Below, in pieces: positions 43,324 to 52,551 of a DNA stretch of 64,000 nt (positions are counted from its first letter, which is position 1; every line of letters starts with the position of its first letter). The translations under genes and the position numbers were made by a program. Origin of the DNA: DASUAS01 sp963756895 (GTDB lineage: Bacteria; Actinomycetota; Acidimicrobiia; IMCC26256; DASPTH01); assembly GCA_963756895.1 (NCBI GenBank), contig CAVWPI010000016.1, positions 124,001 through 188,000 on the forward strand. The letters run 5' to 3'. Below the pieces are notes generated by a model. That model did not search any database and was not told the DNA's origin. It saw only the letters and a program-made list of their open reading frames with translations.

Positions 43324-43338
43324 CCGCTGACGGCTGCC
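43318..43338. repeat. 7-bp tandem repeat (3 copies) over the rubrerythrin stop
   Basis: GGCTGAC-CGCTGAC-GGCTGCC; the first copy contains the real TGA stop (43321-43323), the second repeats it. Confidence 0.65.
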
Positions 43339-43341
43339 GAC

Positions 43342-44118
43342 ATGCAACCGACGGGGGTGAGGTCGAGCTGGTTCGCGATCGCGACCGGCGGGCTGGCCCC
43401 GATCGTGGTGGCGATCGCACTCGTGCCACTGCGCGACGAGATCGACAACGCCAACCTCGCGCTCATCCTCGTCCTGGTCGTGGTGGTCGTGGCCAGCCTC
43501 GGCGGGCGGAGAGCGGGCGCGGTCGCCGCGCTCACGTCGACCCTCGCGTTCGACTTCTTCCTGACCCGCCCGTTCCTGTCGGCCCGGGTGGAGAGCGCCG
43601 ACGACATCGAGACGCTGCTGATCCTGCTGGCCGTCGGCCTGCTGGTCGGCGAGCTCGCCTCCCGGGCGCGCCACGCCCGTCGTGACCAGGAGCTCGCCGC
43701 CACCGCGGTCCAGCGGGTGCACCGGGTCGCCGACGCGGTCGCCCACGGGGAGCCGCTCACCGTCGTCCTCGACTCGGTGCAGACCGAGCTGACCGCGCTG
43801 TTCGGACTCTGGGACTGCTGGCTCGAGCTCCCGCCGTTCCTCTGGGTGATCCCGCGCATGGACCGCACCGGGACCGTCGAAGGGGCCGACCACGAATGGC
43901 TCGATGCCGGCTTCGCCCTCCCCCGCGACGGCGTCGAGCTCCCGGTCGTCGCCCGTGGCATCGATGTCGCCCGCCTGGTGCTGCTCGCGGGCCCGGACAC
44001 CGCGGCGTCGCTCGACCAGCGCGTGGTGGCGGTGGCCCTCGCCGACCAGCTGGGCGCGGCGCTGGCCGTGGCGACGCCGGACGAGATCGCTGCCCTCCCG
44101 CGCGGCCCGGACGCGTGA
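43342..44118 (+). CDS. DUF4118 (KdpD-like transmembrane) protein
   Basis: 258 residues. Residues about 10-115 are the four-segment DUF4118 membrane domain of KdpD (AALTSTLAFDFFLTRPF is a clear signature). The C-terminal part is a soluble GAF-like region without a histidine-kinase core, so it is not a complete sensor kinase. It sits 74 bases upstream of a KimA-like K+ transporter, suggesting a role in potassium sensing or uptake. Confidence 0.8.
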   Translation: MQPTGVRSSWFAIATGGLAPIVVAIALVPLRDEIDNANLALILVLVVVVVASLGGRRAGAVAALTSTLAFDFFLTRPFLSARVESADDIETLLILLAVGLLVGELASRARHARRDQELAATAVQRVHRVADAVAHGEPLTVVLDSVQTELTALFGLWDCWLELPPFLWVIPRMDRTGTVEGADHEWLDAGFALPRDGVELPVVARGIDVARLVLLAGPDTAASLDQRVVAVALADQLGAALAVATPDEIAALPRGPDA

Positions 44119-44192
44119 AGCCGAAAGACACCCGTAAGTGATGCGCACCCCGCGCGCCAGGTGGCAAGCTGCCCGCGGGGGAGGTGTAGTTC

Positions 44193-46043
44193 ATGCTCGG
44201 CGCGTTGAAGCGGTTGTTCGTCGGGCGTCCGCTCGCCACCACCCAGATGGAGGAGCAGCGACTCTCCAAGACCATCGCGTTGGCGGTGTTCTCGTCGGAC
44301 GCGTTGTCGTCGACCGCCTACGCGACCGAGGAGATCCTCTTCGTCACCGCCCTCGGCGCGTCGAGCCTCGCCCTCGGTCTCAGCAAGCTGGTGCCCATCG
44401 CCATCGTGGTGTGCGTCCTGCTCACCATCGTGATCGTCTCGTACCGCCAAGTGATCTTCGCCTACCCCAACGGCGGCGGCGCGTACGTCGTGAGCAAGGA
44501 GAACATCGGCGAGAACGCGGGTCTGATCGCGGGGGCGTCGCTGATGGTCGACTACATCCTCACGGTGGCGGTGTCGATCTCGGCGGGCGTGGCGGCGATC
44601 GTCTCGATCCCCGCGTTCTCGGGACTGAAGGACTCACGGGTGCCACTCGGGGTGGTGCTGATCGTGGCCATCACGCTCCTGAACATGCGCGGGGTGAAGG
44701 AGTCGGGGCGGATCTTCGCCATCCCCACCTACGTCTACATGCTGGTGCTGTCCGCACTGATCGTCATCGGCCTGGCCCAGTCGTTCCTCGGTGACGGCGC
44801 CACCGTGCCGTTCGACCCCAAGGCATTCGACGGCAGCCTCCAGAGCGGCGGCTCGCTCGGCATCTTCCTGCTGCTGAAGGGGTTCTCGTCCGGCGCGGTC
44901 GCGCTCACCGGGATAGAGGCGATCTCCAACGGCGTGCCCGCGTTCCGACGACCCGAGTCGAAGAACGCAGCGGCGACCCTCGTGTGGATGGGTGTGCTCC
45001 TCGGTTCGCTGTTCATGGGCGTGTCGATCCTGGCCCACCACCTGAAGCCGTACCCGAGCCACGACCAGACGGTGATGGCGCAGATGGGCCTGGCCGTCTT
45101 CGGCAATGGCCCCGCGTTCGTGCTGCTCCAGTTCGCCACCGCCGCGATCCTGGTCCTCGCCGCCAACACGGCGTACAACGGGTTCCCGAGCCTGTCGTCG
45201 ATCATCGCCAAGGACGGCTACCTGCCGCGCCAACTGGCCCACCGCGGCGACCGGCTGGTGTTCTCCAACGGGATCATCGTGCTGGCGGCCGCGGCTGCCG
45301 CGCTCCTGGTCGCGTTCAACGGCATCACCAACGCATTGATCCCGCTGTACGCGGTGGGGGTGTTCACGTCGTTCACGCTGTCGCAGTGGGGGATGACCCG
45401 CCACCACCGGAGGCTCAAGAAAGCCGGCTGGCGACGCAACGTCGTGCTCAACACCACCGGCGCGATCGCGACGTTGGCGGTGCTCCTCATCGTCGCGATC
45501 ACGAAGTTCACCGGCGGGGCGTGGATACCGCTCGTCGTCATCCCGCTGATCGTGATGCTGTTCAAGGCGATCAAGAGCCACTACGACGCGGTGGGGCGTG
45601 GCCTGAGCGTGCCGCCCGACTGGGTGCCGCCACGTCGACGGCACGGCGTGGTGATCCTGGCGCAGGACGTCGACGCCGGTCTCCTCGACGCGGTGGCCTA
45701 CGCGCGGTCGACCGCGCCTGACCGCATGGTCGCGATCACCGTGGTGGGGGATGCCGAGGAAGCCGAACGGGCCGAGAAGCGCTGGCTCGAACAGGGCATC
45801 GACGCGCCGCTCGAGGTGGTGCGAGCACCGGCGCATGACTTCACCACCGCGACGTTGCGGTTCATCGACGAGATCGAGCACCGGTGGCCCGACACCACCG
45901 TGACCGTGCTCATCCCCGAGCTCTTCGTCACGCACTGGTGGGAGCACCTGCTCCACAACCAGAGCGTGTTGTTGCTCAAGGGCCGGCTCCTGTTCCGGTC
46001 GAACACCGCGGTCACGTCGATTCCCTACGGCGTGCCGAACTGA
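44193..46043 (+). CDS. kimA: KimA-like potassium importer (APC superfamily)
   Basis: 616 residues. The sequence closely follows Bacillus KimA (YdaO): the opening GRPLATTQMEEQRLSKTIAL, LSSTAYATEEIL, YPNGGGAYVVSKENIGE, SLMVDYILTVAVSISAG and the long cytosolic C-terminal domain ending in HNQSVLLLKGRLLF. Twelve transmembrane segments then a USP-like domain. High-affinity proton/K+ symport is the expected role. A Shine-Dalgarno GGGGAGG precedes the ATG. Bacillus kimA is controlled by a c-di-AMP riboswitch, but the 74-base leader here is too short for one. Confidence 0.85.
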   Translation: MLGALKRLFVGRPLATTQMEEQRLSKTIALAVFSSDALSSTAYATEEILFVTALGASSLALGLSKLVPIAIVVCVLLTIVIVSYRQVIFAYPNGGGAYVVSKENIGENAGLIAGASLMVDYILTVAVSISAGVAAIVSIPAFSGLKDSRVPLGVVLIVAITLLNMRGVKESGRIFAIPTYVYMLVLSALIVIGLAQSFLGDGATVPFDPKAFDGSLQSGGSLGIFLLLKGFSSGAVALTGIEAISNGVPAFRRPESKNAAATLVWMGVLLGSLFMGVSILAHHLKPYPSHDQTVMAQMGLAVFGNGPAFVLLQFATAAILVLAANTAYNGFPSLSSIIAKDGYLPRQLAHRGDRLVFSNGIIVLAAAAAALLVAFNGITNALIPLYAVGVFTSFTLSQWGMTRHHRRLKKAGWRRNVVLNTTGAIATLAVLLIVAITKFTGGAWIPLVVIPLIVMLFKAIKSHYDAVGRGLSVPPDWVPPRRRHGVVILAQDVDAGLLDAVAYARSTAPDRMVAITVVGDAEEAERAEKRWLEQGIDAPLEVVRAPAHDFTTATLRFIDEIEHRWPDTTVTVLIPELFVTHWWEHLLHNQSVLLLKGRLLFRSNTAVTSIPYGVPN

Positions 46044-46500
46044 GCGCCGCGCAGCGCCCGTGCGATCGGCGGCCCGTCTGCCGGCACCGCCGCCCGCACG
46101 GCATCCCAGGTCGCGCGGTCGTCGACGTCGAAGCTCCAGTCGCGCACCGCGTCGCGATCGCCGGCTGGTCGGGTTCCACGCCCGTGACCGCGAAGATGCG
46201 GCAGTCGTAGGTGCGGCACGTGCGCGGACGGTGCTCGTAGATCGAGCACGCACCGTCGACCAGCATCGGGCAGTGCCCGCGCTCGTCGTAGCCCATCACG
46301 ACGTGGCCCTTCGGGAGTCCCGGAGCAGGGAAGCGCAGCGCGGCGGGAACGTGCGCGAGCGTGTCGGTCTCGTCGGGCTCGATGTGGACGAACTGCGACG
46401 ACGTGCAGCAGGCCGTGCACGCACCGCACGGCACGTGCATGTCCGACGCCGCGTCGCCCACCATGCGCTCGAACCCGTCGAACCACTCCGAGAACCTCAC
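46025..46500 (-). CDS. YkgJ-family Cys-cluster protein, one frameshift
   Basis: About 158 residues from a GTG at 46500. The Cys-rich YkgJ core is complete: CGACTACCTS, then GHCPMLVDGACSIYEHRP and CRTYDCRIF, probably an Fe-S or Zn site. The frame breaks near 46158 and the second frame continues DAVRDWSFDVDDRATWD to the stop at 46025. It overlaps the convergent KimA gene by 19 bases and the HNH gene by 4. Confidence 0.78.
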
Positions 46501-47647
46501 GCGGCCAGGGTAAGTCCGTTGGGCCCCCGCGCCAGTTTCCACCCGCCTTCGTGCACCGCCACATGGTGACGCCGGCACAACAGGAAGCAGTTCTCGAGGC
46601 TCGTCTCACCGCCGAGCGTCCACCACACCAGATGATGGGCGTCGCACCACGCCGCGGGTGCGTAACACCCGGGGAACTGGCAGTGCTCGTCGCGGAGCAC
46701 GATCGCACGGCGGAGGCGGTCGGGCACCGTGCGGGTGCGCCGACCGAGGTCGAGGAGCTGGCTGCGCCCGCGCATCACGATCCGGCCGATCGCGCAGTCG
46801 CACAGCATCCGTTCCGCCGTGACCCGAGGAATCGGTCCGAAGCCCTCGATCTCGCACTGCAGCGAGTCGAGATCCGCCAATGGGTGGCCGGCGAACACGT
46901 CGTGGGACATCACGATCTCGGCGCCGGCGATGGGTCGCGACTCGGGCAGGTCGCCGCCACGTGCGCGCTCGCACAGCCGCACCAACGCGTCGGCGCGTCG
47001 TTGGGCTTGGGAGCGGGTGTCGGCCTTGCCTTCGGGTGGCTGTTCGGCGTCCAGGACGCTACCCACGATCGCCGACGCCTCCGGGTCGAGGAACCCGCCG
47101 ACCACGCTGCCACCGGTGGTGGGGGAGAGCGTGAAGCCGCGCCGCTCGAACGAGAATGCAGCGTCTTCCCTCGCGAGCTCGTCGTCGGCGAGCGACATCC
47201 ACTTGCGGATCGCCGCGGGAAGTCTTGCGCCTCCACGGTGGCGGCTGCTTCCAGCAGCACCGCCTCGTCCCGCTCGTAGAGCTCATCGCGTCGACGTGCG
47301 GCAGCCGCCACCAGCTCGACATGAGGAACAGACACGTCGCCGGTATCGAGTGCCTTGGCAGTCTGCGGGTGGCGGCGGAGGAAGCGCGCCGTCGTGGCCA
47401 TCCGCGCCGCGGCGTTGCGCACGAGCCCGGTCTTGGAGGCCAGCCACGAGACGGCACCGAGGCAGTCGTCGTGCCAGGCATCGACCGCGTCGCAGTCAGA
47501 GACAGCCCGGAGCACCTCCGCGTCGAGCCGCTCCTGAAAGGAGCGGAGCTCCACCAGCCGAGCCGCCCGCGCCACGGACGACCACGTCGAGCGGTCCTCC
47601 GTGGCCAGCGCCTCGAGGCAATTCACGAGCTGCGGAGCATCGAACAC
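46497..47647 (-). CDS. DUF222/HNH endonuclease (13E12 repeat family), one frameshift
   Basis: About 383 residues from a GTG at 47647. The N-terminal DUF222 domain is followed, after a shift near 47216, by more DUF222 and a C-terminal HNH nuclease (HCQFPGCYAPAAWCDAHHLVWW, closing NCFLLCRRHHVAVHEGGW). The family, called 13E12 in mycobacteria, is often multi-copy and near mobile or phage-related DNA. It is next to an HsdM remnant. Function of the DUF222/HNH proteins is unproven. Confidence 0.82.
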
Positions 47648-47654
47648 GCGTTCG

Positions 47655-47660
47655 ACGCTA
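47655..47660 (-). promoter_or_regulatory. Leaderless-type -10 box for the DUF222/HNH gene
   Basis: Minus-strand TAGCGT, 7 bases from the GTG at 47647. It selects this start over an ATG 36 bases further upstream. Confidence 0.5.
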
Positions 47661-47712
47661 GGGAACCCGAACCGGATGTGCAAGGGTCAATTCGGCGAAT
47701 CAGGAAGATTTC

Positions 47713-48164
47713 TCAGGCCGCCTCGGAGGCCAGCAACTGGGCCTGTTCGAGGACGAGCTCGCACCGCGCAGGCTCGGGTTCTCCTTCCTCGATCGCGTCC
47801 ATGGCGGCGTCGATGAGCACGCCGATGTCGGGCTGCTTGGCGTGTCCTGCAGGTACGGCCAGCGCGCTTCGACCGGCACCCAGAACACGTTCTCCGAGGT
47901 GTACTCGTCGCGTGATTCGACGATCGAGTCCCGTCGATCGGGGTTCTTGACGAAAGAGTCGCTTGCGGGATCGGCCGTCGCGGATCTGAGGAATTGGTGG
48001 CGCTGCTCGAACGCGTCGGAACCGTATTTGAGGAACAGCAGACCAAGCGCCACATGCTTGTACTCGGACGACTCCCGGTTGCCGCGCATCTTGTCGGCGG
48101 CGTCCCACAACGTCTGTTCCAGAGTCTTGGCCGGTTTCGCGGCGGCCTTCCGGGGTCGAGCCAC
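47713..48164 (-). pseudogene. HsdM (type I DNA methyltransferase) N-terminal remnant
   Basis: From a GTG at 48164 the N-terminal HsdM domain is clear: LEQTLWDAADKMRGNRESSE, then HVALGLLFLKYGSDAFEQR. Further on VFWVPVEARWPYLQDTAKQP needs one frame change, and a third frame gives ENPSLRG, the next conserved HsdM segment. Homology then ends near 47750, so the catalytic methyltransferase domain, HsdS and HsdR are all missing. The stretch is visibly richer in A+T than its surroundings, pointing to acquired DNA. Confidence 0.75.
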
Positions 48165-48213
48165 TGGTGCGGAAGGCTACGCAGAATCTGGGACGCGACG
48201 CGCGGTTCCGACG

Positions 48214-48219
48214 TACGCT
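48214..48219 (+). promoter_or_regulatory. Leaderless-type -10 box for the first deacylase gene
   Basis: TACGCT, 7 bases before the GTG at 48227. Confidence 0.5.
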
Positions 48220-48226
48220 CACGGTC

Positions 48227-49937
48227 GTGTTGGACCTCCTGATTACCGGCGGGACCATCGTCGACGGGACCGGTTCGCCGCCCCGCAGCGGGGATCTCGG
48301 GGTGCGCGAAGGCAGGATCGTCGAGGCGGACGAGCCGGCGTCCCGAACGATCGACGCCGACGGCCTGGTGGTCGCCCCCGGCATCATCGACCTCCACACC
48401 CACTACGACGCCCAGGTGCTCTGGGACGGCGCGGCGAGCCCGTCACCGCTCCACGGGGTGACGACGATCGTGGGCGGCAACTGCGGGTTCTCGGTCGCAC
48501 CGCTCACCGACGCCGATGACGTCGACTACGTACGGCGTCTCATGTCGGTCGTCGAGGGCATCCCACTGTCGGCGCTCGAACAAGGCTGCTCGTGGGACTG
48601 GCATTCGTTCGGCGACTACCTCGACCGCCTCGACGGCCGGCTCGCGATCAACGCCGGGTTCCTCGCCGGCCACTCCACCATCCGGCGCGCGGTGATGGGC
48701 GAGGGCGCCACCGAAGGCGAGGCGACCGTCGACCAGGTCGCCCGGATGGCGGCGTTGCTCAGCGACTCGCTGGCCGACGGCGCGCTCGGGTTCTCGTCGG
48801 GTTGGGACAACGCGCACTACGACGGCGACGGCAAGGCGGTGCCGTCGCGCGGCGCGAGCTCGGACGAGTTCCTGGCGCTGGCCCACGTGGTGGGGAGGCA
48901 CGCGGGCACGACCATCGGCATGTTCCCGTGGATGGGCGAGCTGCCGCGTGACCGCATGGAGCTCATGGCCGACATGTCGGTGGTGGCCGACCGTCCGGTC
49001 AACTGGAACCTGCTCGGCAGCATGTCGCCGGTGGAGATCTACGAACAGCAACTCGCCGCCTGCGACCTCGCCCGTGATCGCGGCGGCCGCGTCGTCGCGC
49101 TCGCGCTGCCCGACTTCCTGCGCATGCGCCGCGTCCACCCTCCTCGCCACGATTCCCGAGTTCGTCGAGGTGCTGCGCGCCCCGGAGTGGGAACGACGGG
49201 CCGCGGTGCAGGATCCCGCCGTCCGCGCCCGGCTCACCGACGCCATCGAGCGCGCGTCGGAGACCGAGTTCGCCGCCGTCGGCCGGTGGGATCTCCTCGA
49301 GATCGCGGAGCCGCGATCACCGGCGACGGAAGCACTCGTCGGCCTGACCATCGAACAGGCCGCGACCCGACTCGGCACCACACCGATCGAGGTGCTCCTC
49401 GACGTCGTGGTGCCGGAGGAGCTCCCGCTCACGGTGATGCTCCCGACGCTGGTGCCGTCGCTCGGCGCCAGCAACGAGGGTTGGCGGGCCCGGGCCGCGA
49501 TCTGGGGCGACTCCCGGGTGGTGCTCGGCGGTTCCGACGCCGGCGCCCACCTCGACCTCATGTGCCACGCCAACTACCCGACGATGGTGCTCGGCGACTC
49601 CGTGCGGGAGCGCCATCTCCTCCCGCTCGAGGAAGCGGTCCGGCTCATGACCGAAGCGCCGGCGCGCCTCCTCGGACTGCGCGACCGCGGGCACCTGGTC
49701 GAGGGTGCGCACGCGGACGTGCTCGTCTTCGATCCCGACCGCGTCGCCTCCGGGCCCGCGATCGCCCGCCACGACCTTCCTGGCGGCGGCGAGCGGCTCT
49801 ACGCGGAGTCGATCGGTGTCGCGCACGTCTTCGTCAACGGCACCGAGATCGTGACCGACGGCGCGCTCACGGGCGAGCTCGGTGGCACCGCGCTCCGCTC
49901 AGGCCGCGACACCGACACGGTCACCGTGCGCGCCTGA
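48227..49937 (+). CDS. N-acyl-D-amino-acid deacylase family amidohydrolase, one frameshift
   Basis: About 569 residues from a GTG. Amidohydrolase-3 features: metal motif HTHYDAQ, GGNCGFSVAP, GHSTIRRAVMG and GSDAGAH. The frame shifts at about 49128 (ATGCGCCGCGTCC), and the second frame runs to 49937. The minus-strand paralogue at 50845-52539 is intact and aligns right through the break (LPDFLRMR / LPDVMRLR), which supports a one-base insertion error. Such enzymes hydrolyse N-acyl-D-amino acids or related cyclic amides. Confidence 0.85.
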
Positions 49938-49946
49938 CGGGACCGG

Positions 49947-50834
49947 CTACGCGTCGAGCCCGTCGCCCGGTGGGACGCTGACCGAACCGGGGGAGTCCCA
50001 GCCGGGCAGGAGGCCGAGGCGAGCGGTGAGCTCCTGGCCCTCGATCCACTGGCCGTTCAACTCGCGGGCCTCGGGCGCGGTGCAGAGGTAGGCCGCGGCG
50101 GCTCCGATGACGTCGGGCGGCGCGCCACCCTCGGTGCCGAACCCGAACGCGGCCATGTCCTGGATGATCCGCTCGGTGATGATGTAGCCGGGGTGCAGGT
50201 TGAAGGCGAGGATGCCGTCCTGCTCGTGCTCCAACTTCACGATGCCGATCAGGCGGTTCACCGCACCCTTCGACATGCCGTAGCAGAGGCCCCAACCGCC
50301 GTCGCCCGCGGCCGCCGGGGGATCGCCGCGGCCGGCGCCGGACGTCACGGTCATGATGATGCCGCTCCCGCGCTCGATCATCTGCGGGAGCACCAGCTTG
50401 GTCAGGATGACCGGCGCCATCGCGTTGCCCTCCATGTGCTTGCCGAGCACATCGATGGGCGTGTCGAGGATGCGGTCCATGTGGCCGGGGCCGATGAAGC
50501 GGGCGTTGTTGACGAGGACGTCGATGCGCCCCCAACGCTCGAGCACCTGCGTGACCGACGAACCCAGCGTGATCCGGTCGGTGATGTCGCAGTACACCGA
50601 CATCGCCCGGCGGCCTTCGGCTTCGACCAGCGCGGCGGTGCTGTCGAGGGAGCCGGGCAGCGCCGACGTGTCGGACCGCTTCACGGTCGACGAGTGCTCG
50701 CGTTCCTCGCCCTCGTGGATGGTGCGGGCGGCCAACGCGACGTCGTACCCGGCGCGGGCCAGGTGCACCGCGATGGCCTTGCCGATGCCGCGGCTGGCTC
50801 CGGTGACGAACGCAACTCCCCGAGCATCAGGCAC
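49947..50834 (-). CDS. Short-chain dehydrogenase/reductase
   Basis: 295 residues from a GTG with GGGGGAG upstream. Rossmann loop TGASRGIGKAIAVHLA, NNARF, Tyr-x3-Lys in YGMSKGA and a Ser in VTSGAG. It starts 10 bases after the deacylase stop, so both are co-transcribed. Oxidises or reduces a pathway alcohol or ketone. Confidence 0.9.
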   Translation of the reverse strand: MPDARGVAFVTGASRGIGKAIAVHLARAGYDVALAARTIHEGEEREHSSTVKRSDTSALPGSLDSTAALVEAEGRRAMSVYCDITDRITLGSSVTQVLERWGRIDVLVNNARFIGPGHMDRILDTPIDVLGKHMEGNAMAPVILTKLVLPQMIERGSGIIMTVTSGAGRGDPPAAAGDGGWGLCYGMSKGAVNRLIGIVKLEHEQDGILAFNLHPGYIITERIIQDMAAFGFGTEGGAPPDVIGAAAAYLCTAPEARELNGQWIEGQELTARLGLLPGWDSPGSVSVPPGDGLDA

Positions 50835-50844
50835 GTGCTCCCCC

Positions 50845-52539
50845 TCAGTGGTTCCCCGGAACGGTGACGGTGTCGGTGTCGACACCCGATCGGAGCAACG
50901 TACCGGGCTGTGCTCCGGTCAGACCACCGCGCTCGACGATGGTCTCGCCGCCCACGACGACCTGCTCGATCCCCACCGCACCGGCGTACAGGCGCAGCGC
51001 GCCACCGGGAAGGTCGTGACGCTCCTCGGCGGGTTCGCTGGCGACGGTCTCGGGATCGAAGAGCATCAGGTCGGCGTGCGCGCCCTCGGCGATGATGCCG
51101 CGGTCGCGCAGCCCGAACAGCTCGGCCGGCACCCCTGTCATCTGGTGGACGCCTTCTTCCAGCGTGAAGAGGTGGCGCTTGCGCACCAGCTCGCCGAGCA
51201 CGACCGACGGGTAGTTGGCGTGGCACATGAGGTCGACGTGCGCGCCGGCGTCGGAGCCGCCGAGGACCACCCGTTCGTCGCGCCACACCTCCCCGCGCAC
51301 CTCCCAGCTCTCGTCGGTGACGCCCATCGGCGGGACCAGCGAGGGGAACACGGTCGTGAGGGGCAGCTGTTCGGCGACGACGACGTCGAGCAGCACGTCG
51401 ACGGCGTCGGTGCCGCGCTCGGCCGCGACCGACGCGACGCTGCGGCCATCGGGAAGCTCGACGAGGTCCCACTGCATCATCCCGGCGACACCCTGCGACG
51501 TCGCGGCGTCGAGCCCGGACCGCAGTCGGTCGCGCACCGCGTGGTCCTGCAGCGCGGTGCGTCGCTCGGCGTCGGGCAGCGCGATCACCTCACCCCAGCC
51601 GGGCATCGCCTGGAGCATCCGGCTGCTGCGGAGCCGCATGACGTCGGGGAGGGCCAGCGCGACGACGCGTGCGCCGTGCGCGGCGGCGTGGTCGGCCGAG
51701 GTCAGCTGCTGGTCGTACACGGGCGTGGGCGACGCGCTGCCGAGCAGGTTCCAGTTGAGCGGTCGATCGGCGGCCAGCGACATGTCGGTCATGAGCGCGA
51801 TGCGCTCGTCGGAGATCTCGCCCATGGCGGGGATGAACTCGAGGCTGGTTCCCACGTGGTCGCGCACGGCACGCGCGAGGGCGAGGAACTCGTCGGGCTG
51901 CGCGGCGCGTGACGGCACCGGTGCACCGTCACCGTCGGTGTGCGCCTCGCCGAGCGACGACGAGAACCCGAGCACGCCCGCGCGGAGCGACTCGTGCACC
52001 AGCTCGACCATCGCCGCGATCTGTTCGGTGGTGGCGGGGGCACGGGTGGCGGCGTCGCCCATGACGACGCGGCGCATGGTCGAGTGGCCCACGTGGAAGC
52101 CGGCATTCACGGCGAGGCGCCCGTCGATGCGGGACAGCCACTCGCCGAACGACTGCCAGTCCCACGCGGGACCGGCCTCCAGCGCGGACAGCGGCATCCC
52201 CTCGACCCGCGCCATCATCTGCATCACGTAGTCGACCGCGTCGGGCACGAGCGGCGCGATGGAGAAGCCGCAGTTGCCGCCGATCACGGTGGTGACGCCG
52301 TGGAGCGGTGACGGCGTGAGCGCGGCATCCCAGAGCGCCTGCACGTCGTAGTGGGTGTGGATGTCGATGACGCCGGGCGCGAGCACGAGACCGTCGGCGT
52401 CGACGACGCGCCGGGCCGGTTCGTCGAACGTACCGACGGCCACGACGATGCGGCCGCCGCGCACGCCGACGTCGCCGGCGAACTCGGGTGCGCCCGTGCC
52501 GTCGACGACGCGCGCGCCCTTGACGAGCAGATCCAACAT
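50845..52539 (-). CDS. N-acyl-D-amino-acid deacylase family amidohydrolase
   Basis: 564 residues, ATG at 52539 favoured by GGAGGA 5 bases upstream (a GTG at 52542 is adjacent). Metal motif HTHYDVQ, GGNCGFSIAP and GSDAGAH match the D-aminoacylase family. Intact paralogue of the gene at 48227. It lies 13 bases downstream of another amidohydrolase and upstream of an SDR in a minus-strand operon, probably degrading an N-acyl or cyclic compound. Confidence 0.92.
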   Translation of the reverse strand: MLDLLVKGARVVDGTGAPEFAGDVGVRGGRIVVAVGTFDEPARRVVDADGLVLAPGVIDIHTHYDVQALWDAALTPSPLHGVTTVIGGNCGFSIAPLVPDAVDYVMQMMARVEGMPLSALEAGPAWDWQSFGEWLSRIDGRLAVNAGFHVGHSTMRRVVMGDAATRAPATTEQIAAMVELVHESLRAGVLGFSSSLGEAHTDGDGAPVPSRAAQPDEFLALARAVRDHVGTSLEFIPAMGEISDERIALMTDMSLAADRPLNWNLLGSASPTPVYDQQLTSADHAAAHGARVVALALPDVMRLRSSRMLQAMPGWGEVIALPDAERRTALQDHAVRDRLRSGLDAATSQGVAGMMQWDLVELPDGRSVASVAAERGTDAVDVLLDVVVAEQLPLTTVFPSLVPPMGVTDESWEVRGEVWRDERVVLGGSDAGAHVDLMCHANYPSVVLGELVRKRHLFTLEEGVHQMTGVPAELFGLRDRGIIAEGAHADLMLFDPETVASEPAEERHDLPGGALRLYAGAVGIEQVVVGGETIVERGGLTGAQPGTLLRSGVDTDTVTVPGNH

Positions 52540-52551
52540 CACGTCCTCCTG

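Noticed and set aside
44119..44192. A c-di-AMP (ydaO-type) riboswitch before the KimA-like gene
   Set aside because: The leader is only 74 bases and lacks the conserved riboswitch elements; regulation here is not visible.
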